Below, piece after piece: positions 13,501 to 25,405 of a stretch of 64,000 nucleotides of DNA. The notes under the pieces were generated by a model. It did no database searches and was not told the DNA's origin. It saw only the letters and a program-made list of their open reading frames with translations. The stretch's first letter is position 1, and each line of letters begins with the position of its first letter. Source of the stretch: Brachionus plicatilis (lineage: Eukaryota; Rotifera; Eurotatoria; Ploima; Brachionidae); NCBI GenBank assembly GCA_010279815.1, contig QEOQ01000141.1, forward strand, positions 372,001-436,000, in the 5' to 3' direction. Both the position numbers and the translations under genes were made by a program.

Positions 13501-16500
13501 TCACTTTACCATATTGGCTTTTTCAACTAAATTTTAAATAATAAATTAAAAGGATAATTTTTTTCTATGAGATTTATCTCCTAGAGGAAATTAACTTCGA
13601 CAATCATATAACAAAAAATTCTCAAAAATAAAAAAAATTAAAGAAGTTAAAAATTAATATACGAAATAATTATCAAAAATACCAAATATGATTTCCCAAT
13701 CTTTATAAACTAAAATAAAATAACATTTTAAAAATATTCGGAAGTCACATGATAAGCTTTTTAGAATTAAATTGCCAATTAAAAATTTATTGAACACAAT
13801 TCAAAAATTTTCAGATATTTTTTGATATTTTTTTTTATTTAAGAAAGAGAAAAAAGAAAAGCCGAATCAAAATATTAGTGTAATCACTAGCAAACAGTCA
13901 AATGAAACTCTTTTAAAAGTAAATTTTAATTTCAACTTTGAACTTAATAGATATAAAATAATGAAAATAAAATTGTAACTAAAAACGTTAGATAAATTTG
14001 TCTATTTAACGTTTGCATGAATTTATAAAAATTTGGTTAATTAATTTTTCAACTTTTAAAGCTCCAAAGCAAGCATCGCTATATTCTGGTAAAAAAAAAT
14101 TCTTGCCATTAATAAATTTTCACCATGCACTTTTATTTAAAAGTTAAAATCAAAAAGGCTTAAAAAACTAAACTATAAAGATTATTTAAAACCACCGGTA
14201 TCACAAACGGTAAAGACACAAAGAGTTATTTTACATTTTTTTAAATTTTTTTCTAGCTCACCTCAAAATCGCCTTGAATCTTAAGCCTTTGTTTTGTTTT
14301 ATTTTGGGTGAAAGCTTAATTAAATTTTGCTTTATTCGACTAGGCTTATGTTCAAGGAAAATTTATCTTTAGTTTTTATTTATTTTTAATCTTATATTTG
14401 AAAGGAAACTGAAAAGAAGCTACTGAAACCTTCTTTGATTAGTGATTCTTCGCATACACGTAATTTAGTTCGACTTAGATCTGCTAAACCTTTGGCCGAC
14501 CGTAATGAAGAAAGAATCGCAAAAAAAATCAATCCAAATGTAATTAAGACATATTTTATTTAAAATTTTAAACAAATTTTGATTACAGGCCATACAATTA
14601 CAGCTTGATACAGAATCAGCTCAATTTCAGACAGACCCAAATTTTATGACATTTCGCTACACTGTTCCAAATGAAGTTAACTTACCCGGAAGTCTTCATC
14701 CGCATAGTCACCTATGCGAACATCATCGGAAAAAACTGTCCGATCTTTTCCTTTTAAAAAATTTAGCAAGTAATTGAATTTTTAAATAATTTTTTTCATA
14801 TAAAATTTAATTCCAAACTCACCAAAAGAATATCGACCGTTCACTTTCTTAAGTTCTCGCCTGAGTAAGTCATATTCAATATCTAATTTGCTTGCAGAAA
14901 TAACTTAAAGGATTCTTCAGAAATGTAGCCGTTTTTCTTTCTGAAAATACATTTCTGCTAGAATTTATTTTTTAAACAAATTACAGTTAATTTTTCATTT
15001 AGATTATTTTATGTAATTTTTTTTTAAAGCCAGTGATTAAAGGTCCTATTTGGTTCGATAATAAGAAGATATAATTTACTAAGAAATTAATTTTTTTATT
15101 AAGACTAAATGTCAGTAACACTATTTATTTCAGTATCTGAAAAATTAAAAAATTTATTTAAAATTTTTTCTGATTTATTTTTTTGGAATATAATGTTTTT
15201 ATAAAATACAAAATTTTTACCAATAATTCTCGTAAATTTTGGAATCATGTTTTTAGAGAATTTTCGAATAGATTTTTTTGAGTTCTTACATTATTTTATT
15301 CTTAAAAAATCCCAAATGAAAATTAAAACATTTATAACTTTTTTGGTTAAAAATTCAGTTAAATCTTTTCGATAATTCTCTAAAAATTCGTTTGCAAAAT
15401 TTCGATAAAAAAATAAAAAATACACTTAAAATATATAGATTTTTAAAAAACATAACCTGAAAAAACTATCAAATGATTTAATTTTATTAAGAGATATTTT
15501 GAATTTCTTACCGTTTAATTTTTTAATAATAAGTTTTTTTTGGTCTGTTTTTACTTAAATAAAAAGAAAAAAAAATCTTGTTAATTGTTGGACATTTAAT
15601 TAAGAACAATCAAAAAAATTTTAAATAAAAATATTTGCTAAATCTTAAATATTTTTATTAGAATTTGAATCTAATCTTTTTATTAAAATTGAAATTTTTT
15701 TTATTAAAATTGAAATTTGTTTAAAATGAAATTTAAATCAAAAAAATTTTAAAGATGAAAAATCAGAATCAGATGGAGAGGCAAGTGATGATGAAGCTGA
15801 GGCCGATGAAGATAGCTTGCCACCCAAAGAAGCTAAGCCAATGTTCGAAGAATTCATAAAACGAAATATTTTAAGTATTAAGAAATAAAAAAAATTAAAA
15901 TTTTTTATTTTCTTTTTACTTAAGCTGAGGTTACTCCAATAAAATCGAATAGACGCATCAAGACTTCACAGTCTTTTGCCCAGGCATCAAAAGGCAAAGA
16001 CAATGGTAAACAGGAAGAGCAAAAAATGTTATCTGCTGATTTTTTCAAAAACAACGATACAAAATCTCTCATGGACTATATACCAAAACAACTCAACAAA
16101 CATATGAGTGACCGTAGGGTTCTAAATACAGCAGGTGCTCAGATAATGTCTAATGCAAATATAATAGCTCCATATAATTTTTATAACAGTAAAAATACAA
16201 ACGAAATAGTTGAGAATTTTACCAGAGATTTGAACCGAAAAGGTGGAAGGACAAGCAAAATTCAATCGCACATTCTTAACCAACAGCAGCAATTGTTCGG
16301 AAGACAACCAAACCAAAAGGATTCATCCCAAAAAACTTCAATTAAGTTGCATACTTCTGCTTCGGCAAATAATGTCCCGAATATGGCTACAAATGAATTT
16401 AATTCATCCTTGTTGAATAATTCTACTAATTCCGCAACTTTGTTCTCATCAGCATTTGTAAATGGCAATAGTCAACTGAAAAATCAGTTCGAAAAAATAA

Positions 16501-16571
16501 ATAAATCAAATAATTCACCTAGTTTTCTAACAACTTTAAATAATAATATTCGACCAAAAGTTTTTAAATAA
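4588..16571 (+). CDS. Cytosolic carboxypeptidase, CCP2/CCP3 (AGBL2/AGBL3) type, M14 family
   Basis: A zinc carboxypeptidase that by family removes glutamate from tubulin tails in cilia. Exons: 4588-4765, 4833-5033, 5083-5165, 5244-5380, 5431-5685, 7360-7483, 7532-8110, 8174-8401, 8454-8605, 10813-10879, 10933-11004, 11083-11280, 13844-13918, 14405-14539, 14589-14769, 15755-15874, 15925-16571. All are GT-AG, and the lengths sum to 3432 nt, an intact frame of about 1143 residues. The CCP N-domain (HTQWFYFQ, YRFTITNL, HCYPYTYTNLQ) precedes the peptidase domain, with HPGET (about residue 384, zinc His and Glu), RDLNRNY, DLHGHSRKNN (about 480, third ligand) and FTMEATF (about 553, catalytic Glu). 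Domain content is closest to CCP2/CCP3, not the larger CCP1. After about residue 600 comes a long acidic, Lys-rich and Asn-rich tail, low in complexity and not conserved. Exons 11 onward (10.9-16.6 kb) are assigned by frame continuity only. The start is uncertain (see 3881). Confidence 0.9.
5686..7359. other. Long intron of the carboxypeptidase gene
   Basis: The intron opens with GTAAGT and closes with TTTTAAG; the split AG|A codon joins correctly. It contains only AT-rich sequence. No repeat with clear termini was recognised. Confidence 0.7.
9024..9367. mobile_element. hAT-type MITE with perfect 8-bp target duplication
   Basis: A 344-bp element lies in the large intron between carboxypeptidase exons at 8605 and 10813. 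Its ends are CAAAGTTGGTCAAAAG and, reverse-complemented, CAGAGTTGGTCAAAAA. It is flanked on both sides by GTTTAATC (9016-9023 and 9368-9375). Eight-base duplications and CAG-like ends are typical of hAT elements. Inside are runs of AAGTC/GACTTTGACTT and a segment with GGCGGCCTAG. There is no coding capacity. The terminal CAGAGTTGG is shared with the hAT relic at 42315-43050. Confidence 0.85.
10045..10225. repeat. Foldback MITE, family A copy 1
   Basis: The two halves are inverted: AAATTTGATCAAAACATTT on the left is matched by its complement AAATGTTTTGATCAAATTT on the right. The centre carries CATCGCAGATTTTTA and GAAAAAGGATTGT. The same core occurs in the copy at 25406-25641. It is intronic in the carboxypeptidase gene and non-coding. 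Confidence 0.7.
11281..13843. other. Large carboxypeptidase intron holding a palindrome
   Basis: This 2.56-kb stretch separates the Asn-rich exon ending at 11280 from the exon at 13844. It holds an (AATA)n run near 12181-12202 and the foldback element at 12368-12540. No other gene is visible. Confidence 0.6.
12368..12540. repeat. Foldback palindrome rich in TGTTATC/GATAACA
   Basis: Arms of about 67-70 nt face each other across a loop of about 36 nt. Left-arm ATTGACCAACCGATTATG is mirrored by the right-arm complement ATTGACCAACTGATTATG, and the outer ends are TGGTAGTGTTATTAAC against the complement of GTTGATAACACTTTCTGGTA. The GATAACA heptamer recurs many times. The open frame across it is an artefact of the palindrome. 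Confidence 0.8.
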
Positions 16572-17016
16572 TAAATTAAAATTTAGATTTTATTAGTGGT
16601 TATATTTTTGTAAAAGTTTTCAATAAATTATTTAAAAGCTTTTTTTACTGTTTTTTTAAAAACATTTATTGAACTCAAACTTGAAAAAGTTCATAAATTT
16701 TTTAGTTTTTACTCCTCAATTTTTGAAATAAAATAATTTTTAAAAATTATAAAATTACTTAATTGAAATTTAGATAAAATCGGCAATAAGAAATTTTAGT
16801 ACAAAAATTATAGTACAGAAAGTAATAACTTTATAATTTTTTTTCTAATTGTGCAAAAATGGTTCTGTAGAGACCACAATATTGTTCAAATTTTTACAAA
16901 AGAATTCCAGGATCTGCAAAAACTCTGAAGTTTATTGCATAGTTTGATAAAGTATTTTATGATGGTGGACATTTTACAGATAATTGTAGAATTTTTGCAG
17001 AGCCAATAATTGCCAT
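16572..17016. other. Downstream flank of the carboxypeptidase gene
   Basis: AT-rich sequence follows the stop codon. An AATAAA-like stretch (CAATAAATT, about 16621) could be the poly(A) signal. Nothing else was recognised before the MULE. Confidence 0.5.
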
Positions 17017-17025
17017 AAAATCCTT

Positions 17026-17821
17026 GGTGGACGGTTATTTTGACGTGTATAATTTTGCCGTCATTAATTTGACTTGATAAATTAATCGACCCTAAATCTT
17101 GACGCCTATAATTATGACTTTACTTAAATTAACTAGAATATTTTAGACGAAAACATAATTAGACTAAATATAAACTTGACGAAAAATTACTTTATTAATT
17201 GATTAATGAAAAAAAAATTGAAATATATATATACAATTTAATAATCAATAAGTAAATTAGTAATCTTTAATTAAAGCTAAATTTCTTAAATAATCTATAA
17301 CTTTAATTTTTGAATAGTCTTTAATTATTTCACTTATGCGATTATCTAACTCTACGTAAGTGGCTTTTCTTTTTGGTAATCTTCCTGTGACCAATTGCAA
17401 ATGAATCGCTTCCATATTGGCTTGTTCTAACTTGATTTTATCAATAAAAGCATAAATAACAGGAGATCTTCGAATAACATTTTGTAATGCTGAGTGCCAG
17501 CCTTCAATGTTATTATTTGTTCGAGGCATATTTTCTATACTTCGAACATAAACGTTCCAAAGATCGTGTTTTAATGTAGGATCTTTTCGACCAACACCTA
17601 TACCACGCTTAACCTCTCCAATATATGTGGATTCAAAATATTTTATAAAATAGCCAAGTCACGTCGAATGACGTTCAAATTATAGTCAAGTTTATTTTAG
17701 TCAAATTATTACACGTCCAATTTTAACACGTCAAAAATATTAAAGGCAAAACTAATTAGTCAAAAGTATGACGTCAAATTAACTGACGTCGAAAACATAC
17801 AAGTTGATTCATTACACAACC
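17026..17821 (-). mobile_element. Internally deleted MULE-type DNA transposon
   Basis: A transposase fragment (17257-17656, minus strand) is enclosed by terminal regions crowded with TTGACG, GACGTCA and TAGTCAA motifs in opposite orientation (17040-17190 and 17655-17810). A 9-bp sequence, AAAATCCTT, flanks the proposed ends (17017-17025 and 17822-17830), within the usual 8-11 bp MULE duplication. The extreme termini match each other poorly, so the exact ends are tentative. It can be at most a non-autonomous copy. Confidence 0.65.
17257..17656 (-). pseudogene. MULE transposase, C-terminal fragment
   Basis: The minus-strand frame reads YFESTYIGEVKRG, then MPRTNNNIEGWH, and ends RNLALIKDY with a stop at 17257. 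The PRTNNxxEGWH block followed by FIDxxKxEQ is characteristic of the C-terminal part of MULE transposases common in invertebrates with FLYWCH-type transposons. The frame closes at a TGA just upstream (about 17657), where the terminal repeat region begins, so the catalytic DDE core is deleted. No function is expected. Confidence 0.85.
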
Positions 17822-17830
17822 AAAATCCTT

Positions 17831-20721
17831 TTATTAGTATGCTCAATTGGTTAGTTCTTCTTTACATTTTTTTTACTTTAGTTTCTTAATTAAAGGTTTA
17901 GTAGATATTTTAAAAAATTTGGGATCATTATTTATCAATCAATAATATTTAATCTATAAGGTTTTTGCTCAGTCTTTTCAATTATGTAAAAAATAAAACA
18001 TGTTTAATAAAGCATCATAATATATTGAGTGTCAATATACGTAATTAATTTTTTTTTTATTCGTTAATATTAATTATATACTAAAATTTGAAATTATACC
18101 TCCAACAAATTTGATCGAATTTATTATTGTTTTATTTTGATTTTTTTCCGAATTTAAAATTGATAAATTGATTTATTTGTAGGTTAAAAAATTTAATTTA
18201 GTTAAAATTTGATTTGTTTATAGATGATTTATTTATTTGATTGTAAATTTTTGAGAAACTATTCTCCATTGCTGTATCCGTATCTTAACAACAAAAATTT
18301 TTAAAAAATTATATATTTGAAATTTGAACTTAATTCTTTGGAACGTGAAAAAAATAAAGTTCACTTGGTTCAGAAAATCATTGAATATTTTATATTTTAT
18401 TCAATAACTTAGATTAAATTCTATTTTTGTTTGATGAAATAATATATTACTAATAATTTTAAATGTTGCAAATTTTGAATTTTTAGTTGTTAGGAGCTTT
18501 GTTTTTGTAGGATTTTCGTAAATTTATTGTTTAATTGAGGTAGAAAACTTAGTTTGAAATAAAAAAGTACTTAATATGCAGCAAAATTTTCTTTTTTCTT
18601 TTTCCTTAGAATTTTTCAATTGTGTTTTTTGTTTACCATTCAAAATCGTCAGTTTTTGAAACCAGACACTGGTGATATCAAAAATCGCAAAGGAGAATAG
18701 TTTCGTTTCTTTTACTTGATCGGTCTCCTTATTTATATTTTCTTGACACGATGTTTTTGGTAATTTTTACGGAAAATTACACTTACAAAATAAATTTTTT
18801 TTAAAAATAGGTTATTTTCTGTAAAATAAATTTACGTAAAATTCCGTAATTTTTTGTAAATTCAAATTTAAAAATTAATTAATTTGTAAAAAATGGCAAA
18901 AATAACCTCTTTTTTAACAAAATTTAAAAAATTCGAAAATTCTTCAAAAATTAAAAAAAAACGATAGCTCACGTAAAAAATGGAAATTAAGATAATTTTG
19001 CGTCAATTTTCAGAAAAATTACGTTAATTAACAATAGAAAATTTACGTAAAGTTACTTTTTTTTAAGTTAGTTTTCCTGATTTCGTGGAAGACATCGTCT
19101 CATGTCAATACTGTAATCCATGAAAAAGTTTCCTGAAATTGTAATTTATAAATATTAGCAGTCTTTCATTTCTAAAAATATTTCAAAAGTTTGTTGGCTA
19201 ATTTTCATTATAATTCTTTTTTTTTTATATTTTTGTAGATAAGTAAGCAGTATTACTTAATATCCATCAAAATATGGCTCTTTTTATTTATTATTCAATA
19301 TTATTTTATTAGTTAACTTATAAATCTAGCTAATATTATAATTTTCTCGTCTGACTGAACGGATGGTCTCCCTCGAATAATTTGATTAAATAAATAAAAA
19401 AATTGATAAACTTAAAAAAATCGTCTGCCATCACTAAACAAATCATATGCTTCAATAAAAAACTTCGCAATATTTTATAAGTCAAACCTAAAATAAAATT
19501 CAAGTCAGAAAACAAATGGACTAGATAGATTTAAAATATCACTTAAATGCCAGCGAAAAAATTTCCATAGTATATCCATCTGCTTTTTTACCAAGATTTT
19601 CAAACTAAAATTTTTTTTTTTTAATTTTCGTACGCGCTTTTCAAATTATTAAATACATAACAAATTGAACAAAATATTTTCTTTTTTGTAAAATCATAAT
19701 TAAAGATGAAAAAAAATTATCAAAAATATTGTAATATAGCGCAACATGCTATGCTATGAGACCTACAATAAGTTTTTTGATTTCTTTTTTAAATCATTCA
19801 AATCAATAATAAAATTAATTAAAATAGATTTTTTAATTTCTGCCTTTTTGAACTATGAAAAAATTGATTTTAAGTTAAAAACGTGCAATATAGGATGCTG
19901 CACTATATTGAAATTTTTTTGTTGAAAAAAATTGGCTTCAAAATTTAAATGAAAATGATTGTATTTTTGTTGTTCTCAAAAAGAAGCTGAATCAATGATT
20001 TAAACTAAAATTTAATATTTTTCTTAATTGTAAACTGGCGTCATTAATTTAATTGAAATTTTTTTATTAAATAAATGCCACTGCTCGAAAATGCAGGTAT
20101 TAAGCAAAAGATACCTAAGTAACATTAATTTTATCTTCGTATAAAATACTCGTAATTTATCTAGTAATCAAATCTAAGTTTAGTTTAGATTAAAACAGTT
20201 TTAATATATCATTTAATAAGCCCAAATGCTCGCCAAGTGCTCGACTAAATCAAGCAGACTTTAACCTGAATAACTAATTGCTAGATTCCAACTTGCTTCG
20301 AAACAAACAATTTACTTTGTTCGAAACACATTAAATATTGGGCCAAAATTTGATTTGAGATAAGATACTCTTAAAGATCACTGAGATCGTAGAAAGCATA
20401 AGTCGGAGAAAAAATTGCTCAAGAGAATCGAATAGATCCGTATTATTGGAATATATCATATATTTCATAAGAAAAATATCAAATTGTATAAATAAAGAGT
20501 AACTCTGAAATAAACACAAATATTGAAAATTATTTTCATGAAATGAGTATTTTTTGGCTTTGATTGATTAACTAAATTTTTTTTCTTTCTGCAAACAATC
20601 AAATATTAAACAAAAAATGACAAACCAATTGTTCTATTTTGAATTATTTATTGCTTTTCAACCAGTTGCTCAATATTGTTTTAGCCCTAGATGAAATGGT
20701 ACCCAGAATAGATCAAAAGCA
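17831..20721. other. Gene-free spacer with two repeat-like segments
   Basis: No gene was recognised. From about 18744 to 19110, sequence rich in TTACGTAA-type words is bounded by TTGACACGATGT and the complement of a similar segment, resembling the foldback at 63.6-64.0 kb. From about 19735 to 19910, AATATAGCGCAACATGCTAT and the complement of GCAATATAGGATGCTGCACT form imperfect inverted ends. Both are probably old MITEs. Confidence 0.45.
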
Positions 20722-23700
20722 ATGATTTTAAGTTGTTTCGTTTTAATTTGTAAAATTTTATTAATTGGTACAAGCTTGATTAATTACAAACAATTCCTTG
20801 CACTCAATGAAACTTGCATTAAAACATGGACATTTTTCGAGTTCCATTATAATGTCTCCCGAGTAACAAGAGAAGATTATCATGAAAGTAAGACTTTTAT
20901 TTAAATTTTTACATTTTTATATATTAAAAAGTCAATCTGATATTTTTAGATTAAAATTGATAGAGATTTAAGTTTAAAGCTGGCTGGAACATCCAATTAA
21001 AATTATTGAATCAAAAATCTAATTTAGTTTTATTCATTCCGAAAATTTTAAAATTAAAAATATAATCTGAAATTTTAGTGTTAAGTTTATCAGGTTAAAT
21101 TCTGCTTTCAAAAAAGGCGGATCGATTTTTCAAATAAATTTTTTGTGATTTTATAATTTTTTTTGATTATTTTTTTGATTATTTTTTAGAAAAAAATTTG
21201 GTCTTTTCAAAAAATTTTGAATTGCGAAAAAGATTAAGGTGCTAAATCAATCTCAATTAATTGTTCAATTGATACCTTTAAAGTATCTATCTTCGTATTT
21301 AAAAACAATTATATGTAATGCCCCAGCCAACTATCTCTTAAAAAAATTCGGATAAAGTCGTTTAAGATCAGCTTCTTCAAATTTTTTATCTGAACATTCG
21401 GCCAAAACATGACCCAAACGAACAGTCCATTCATTTTATTATATAATTTAAGTCCTCTTGTTTCTTTTACTAAATAAACTTGGATATTAAATTTTATTTT
21501 ATAGCTATATTAAGACAATTCGACCTAAATATATATGGGTTAGGGTACTGACTTTATCGAGTGTTTGGGTGTAGGTATGGTATTGGGTGTAATTTCATAT
21601 TTTTGGAAATAATGGTTATAATCATTTAAAACATCTTTAAAGAATTTGGTAAACTTACTTTTCCAAAATCTACATATCCAAGATTTTTTAAATGTTTAAA
21701 CCCATCCCTTGTCTTAAGCACTGTAAAATTCTTCCTTTAAAAGTCTTAGACTTCGATTAAGTTTAATGACAATACTTGGTCAATAGAAAACTCTTGCTAG
21801 CTACATAGACTATTGTGCACGGCCAGCGCTAAAAAGTGTCATAGGGACCCCTTTTGAAATTAAAACAGGATAAAGATCAGACGCACATTACATTGGTTCT
21901 AACAATAAATATGGTTGATCGGCCAATTTGAAAAATCAGGTTCTACTCATAACCAATTTTAGATGTTTTTTCGATATTTTTAAATTTTTAAATTAATCAT
22001 AAAAATTAAAGTATCAATCTTCGTATTTAAAAACAATTATATGTAATGCCCCAGCCAACTATCTCTTAAAAATCAATAATTTTTTTTTATGTCAAATTGA
22101 TAGAATCATTGTAATTTTATTTAATTCTATTAAGTTTGTTTTGATTATGTTAAACAATTAATTTTTTAATTATTCATAGGTAAACTGGAAATATGCAATT
22201 TTCCAGATTCAACATGTTGCTATCAAAACATGGAACCAAAGCTTGTTGATTCGGCAAATAAAAAATTTTTCAAATCTCAATTTTTCGCCACTCTTCAACC
22301 GATAAGAAATTCTTTCGTAGAGTTAACAACAAATTTTGATTGTAACTTTTCAAAGTTTAAATTTAAAAAAATTGAATCAATTTTTTTTTAAAAATAGATT
22401 TAGTCAAAGAATCACTTGAAAAGTCCTTTCATGAGCTTATTTTGCTTTTGAATAATTCTGATGCAGGTCATGTCGGAAAAAATGGCAAAATTATTTCCAA
22501 TTTTTACTCTAGTCTAAAAAGTTACTTCAGCGAATACCAAATTAATTTGAGCGAAATCTTATCAAAGCTTTTTTTAAATTTATTCACAACAAATTTGAAT
22601 AGCACGATACCTCAACATAATATCAGCTATTCGTGTCTTGTCAAGAATTTTCATTTGATTAAGCCATTCGGTGCTGATATAATCAGCGAAATGGAAAGCC
22701 AAATAAAACTGTCTTTGGAATCAGCAAAATTTTTTAGTACCGGTCTCACAAGAGCTAGAGATATCCTTCTTGAGATCATGAACAAATTAGAAAACCCGTC
22801 TAAAGAGTGCCAAAAAATGATTACCACAATGACATCATGTTCATTGTGTACATCAGATGAATTTTACCATGAAAAAATTAACATTAAACCTTGTTACCAA
22901 ACTTGCATCCAGGCATACAAGACTTGTTTTTCAATTGATCTGGCTAAATTTGATAATATATGGAGTTCATTTTTGGGCAAGTAAAATTTGTTTATTTAAT
23001 AATAACTCTAAATTTAATTATTTAGTCTTAATGAACAAATTATCATTTCATATTGAGTTTACGGTTAATTTTCCGAACACAGTAAACGAAATAAAATATC
23101 AACTAATTGACGGAATCGCTTATTTTAATACAAATAGGCATATAATAGTTAGCGAACTTTTAGAAGCATGTCAAAATTACACAAACAGGAATATTTTTTT
23201 CGACTCAAATTCGTCTAAATTTTCATATAATAAAAGATATATCAGCTCAAATGGACTAGATATGCATAAATATTTTCTCAAAGCTATGAATTTTTTAAAA
23301 GAAATAGATGGAATGTGGAAATTTTTAATTTCTGATGTTTGCAAAGCAATTACTCCTAAGTCAAATAAAGATAACTGCTGGTCAGGAACAAGTTTTAAAA
23401 AGTAAAATTGATTGAATTTATTTGTTTTTTAGCTTATTAAATGTATACACGAATTTTTAATAGAATGCCAAAATTTTTTTTGACATATCACTAATGTATT
23501 AAAAAAAAATATAAATAAAAAAAACCTTAGAAGTATTGAGCCTATTTTCTATTTGTCTTGCTAAATAAGAAAAATAAATTGTTGAGGAAAAATTAGAGAA
23601 ATTTTATGGATATTTCACTAAAAACTATCTTTATTTTAATTAATGAGAAAAAATTAATAAAACAGTCATTAAGAAGTACAATGCAAATACCATTTTTTGC

Positions 23701-25179
23701 ATTTTCTGTAATTTTTGTTAAGCTATTTGTAAAAAATGTAATTTTATCAAATCTGACGTAAAATTTCCAAATTTTACTTAATTCCATAGAAAATCTCAAA
23801 AATGGTTAAACTGAAGAAAAAGTGCGTTTTTTTGGTTTCTCGGATTTTCAGGGAAATTGCATAAAATTATGTAAAAATGGTATTTGCATTGTATTTCTTA
23901 AGCACTGTATAATTTTAATTAAAAAAGTGTTTCTATTATTAACAGTGATCCTAATCAGTTTGATTTAAAGGTTTAACTTTATAAAGCGTTCGAGCCACAC
24001 TTGACTTAAAAACATTTTATTATAATCATTATTATTTTCGGTATTAGTTTGGAAATTTATTTATCTTATTCGGCATGACATTTGTATTACGGTAATAATT
24101 ATTTTAAAAACAACACAAATCTCAAAAATTAACAGCTAAAAATTTTTGCCTTTTTTCAAATCAACCAAAAAAATATATATTTAATAAAATAAATATAAGA
24201 AAAAAACATTTTTTCAACTTCTTTTTGATAAATCATTTGAATTCCATTTGTTTAGCACGATTTTGAGTTACATTTAATTATCTCAGGTTTAAATCGATAA
24301 TTACATGATACTTTATAAATAATGTATTCATGTTTTAGTCAAAGAATATTCTTAGTATTTAATAAATAATTTGGTAGAAATGAATGTTGACAAATGCATT
24401 TTAAGAAATTTTTTTTTGGATTAAAAAAAATGTCAAAAAAAAATTTTGATTTTTTTTTCTCTTTAATGAAAAAATTATCGTTAAAAATAATAAATTTATA
24501 AATACAGGTATTAAATTAAAATTTGTGTACATTTATTTAATATTTTTGGTATCTATTTAGAAATATATTTAAATAAAATTTGTGTTTTATTAATGTTTTT
24601 TTAAGCCAAATTAAAAGTTATAATGAGAGCTCATCCGTAAATGAATGGTCAAAAGATAATCCCGTTCAATTGAAAAAAACTCTTAATCGTCAAGGCGAGA
24701 TTTTAAAATTTTTCTATAAAAAGCTTTTTAAATATTTGAATAACAAACTGATAACAAAGGGCATCTATTTTAAGAGTTCGAATATTTTCACTCAAAAAAA
24801 GTTTATGGAAGAATCAACAAAGCAAGACATGTCAAAATTAGAATTAAAATCTGATTACATGTTCAAGGAATACGTAAAAAATGGTCGAATTAATGATAAT
24901 ATAAATCAAATGCGAAATTTATATAATAATGAAGAGTTTTATTATGATTATGGTGAATATTATTATGATCAAAATCAATATGAAAATGATTTTATTGATA
25001 TTGGGGACGAATTTTCTGAAATAAACAATCCAAATTCAATCAAACAGCAACTTTCAAAGCAAAAAAATTATATGTTTATGTATAACACTTTAAGTAAAGG
25101 CTATTCAATCGAAATAAAAAAATTTTATTTCATTATTTTAATTTTTTGCCAAATTTTCTTTTTCCAAATAAAATTTTGA
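20722..25179 (+). CDS. Glypican, GPI-anchored heparan sulfate proteoglycan
   Basis: By family this is a cell-surface co-receptor for Wnt, Hedgehog and BMP ligands. Exons: 20722-20887, 22180-22341, 22398-22980, about 23026-23401, 24606-25179. The first exon starts with a hydrophobic signal peptide (residues ~1-25). The Cys-rich core is clear: LEICNFPDSTCCYQNME, LIKPFGADI, CSLC, IKPCYQTCIQAYKTCF, and the late DNCWSGTSF. The last exon has an acidic Tyr/Asp-rich stretch (EEFYYDYGEYYYD) and a C-terminal hydrophobic tail fitting a GPI signal. Exon 3 ends in phase 2 at its good GTAAAA donor (22981), but the only acceptor at 23024 needs phase 1, so the frame breaks by one base. A weaker donor (GTTCAT, 22965) restores it, giving about 614 residues. 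Heparan attachment (SG) sites are not obvious. Orthology to a particular vertebrate glypican is not decided. Confidence 0.85.
21279..22072. repeat. Pair of ~66-bp direct repeats bracketing 660 bp
   Basis: A block beginning TAAAGTATC and containing ATGTAATGCCCCAGCCAACT occurs at 21279-21345 and again at 22007-22072 with one mismatch in the shared part. The interior includes a GC-richer patch (CACGGCCAGCGCTAAAAAG, near 21817) unlike the surrounding intron. It lies in glypican intron 1. It could be the terminal direct repeats of a small retroelement relic or a local duplication. Confidence 0.75.
23663..23907. repeat. MITE with ~45-bp terminal inverted repeats
   Basis: The left end CAGTCATTAAGAAGTACAAT and the complement of the right end, CAGTGCTTAAGAAATACAAT, match closely and continue into GCAAATACCATTTTT. 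The element is about 245 bp in glypican intron 4. No clear target duplication was seen. Confidence 0.75.
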
Positions 25180-25405
25180 AGTTAAATTTTAAAATTTTTG
25201 TTTAAATCATTTACCAACCCTGGTATTTTTATTCTTATTATTTAGTCTTGGAGAGCTTTAGTTCGATACAAGTAAACTAGTAAATAAAAAAGAAGTTGGT
25301 ATAATATTTTTTTATTAACGTAATTATCCGAATTTATTGACATGTCTTTAAAATACTCTATTTTATTGATGTTATTCAAAATTAAGATTTTTTTTTGAAA
25401 AAAAT

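Noticed and set aside
16860..17010. Weak inverted match around TCTGCAAAAACTCTG
   Set aside because: Only about 15 bases pair, not enough to call a bounded element.
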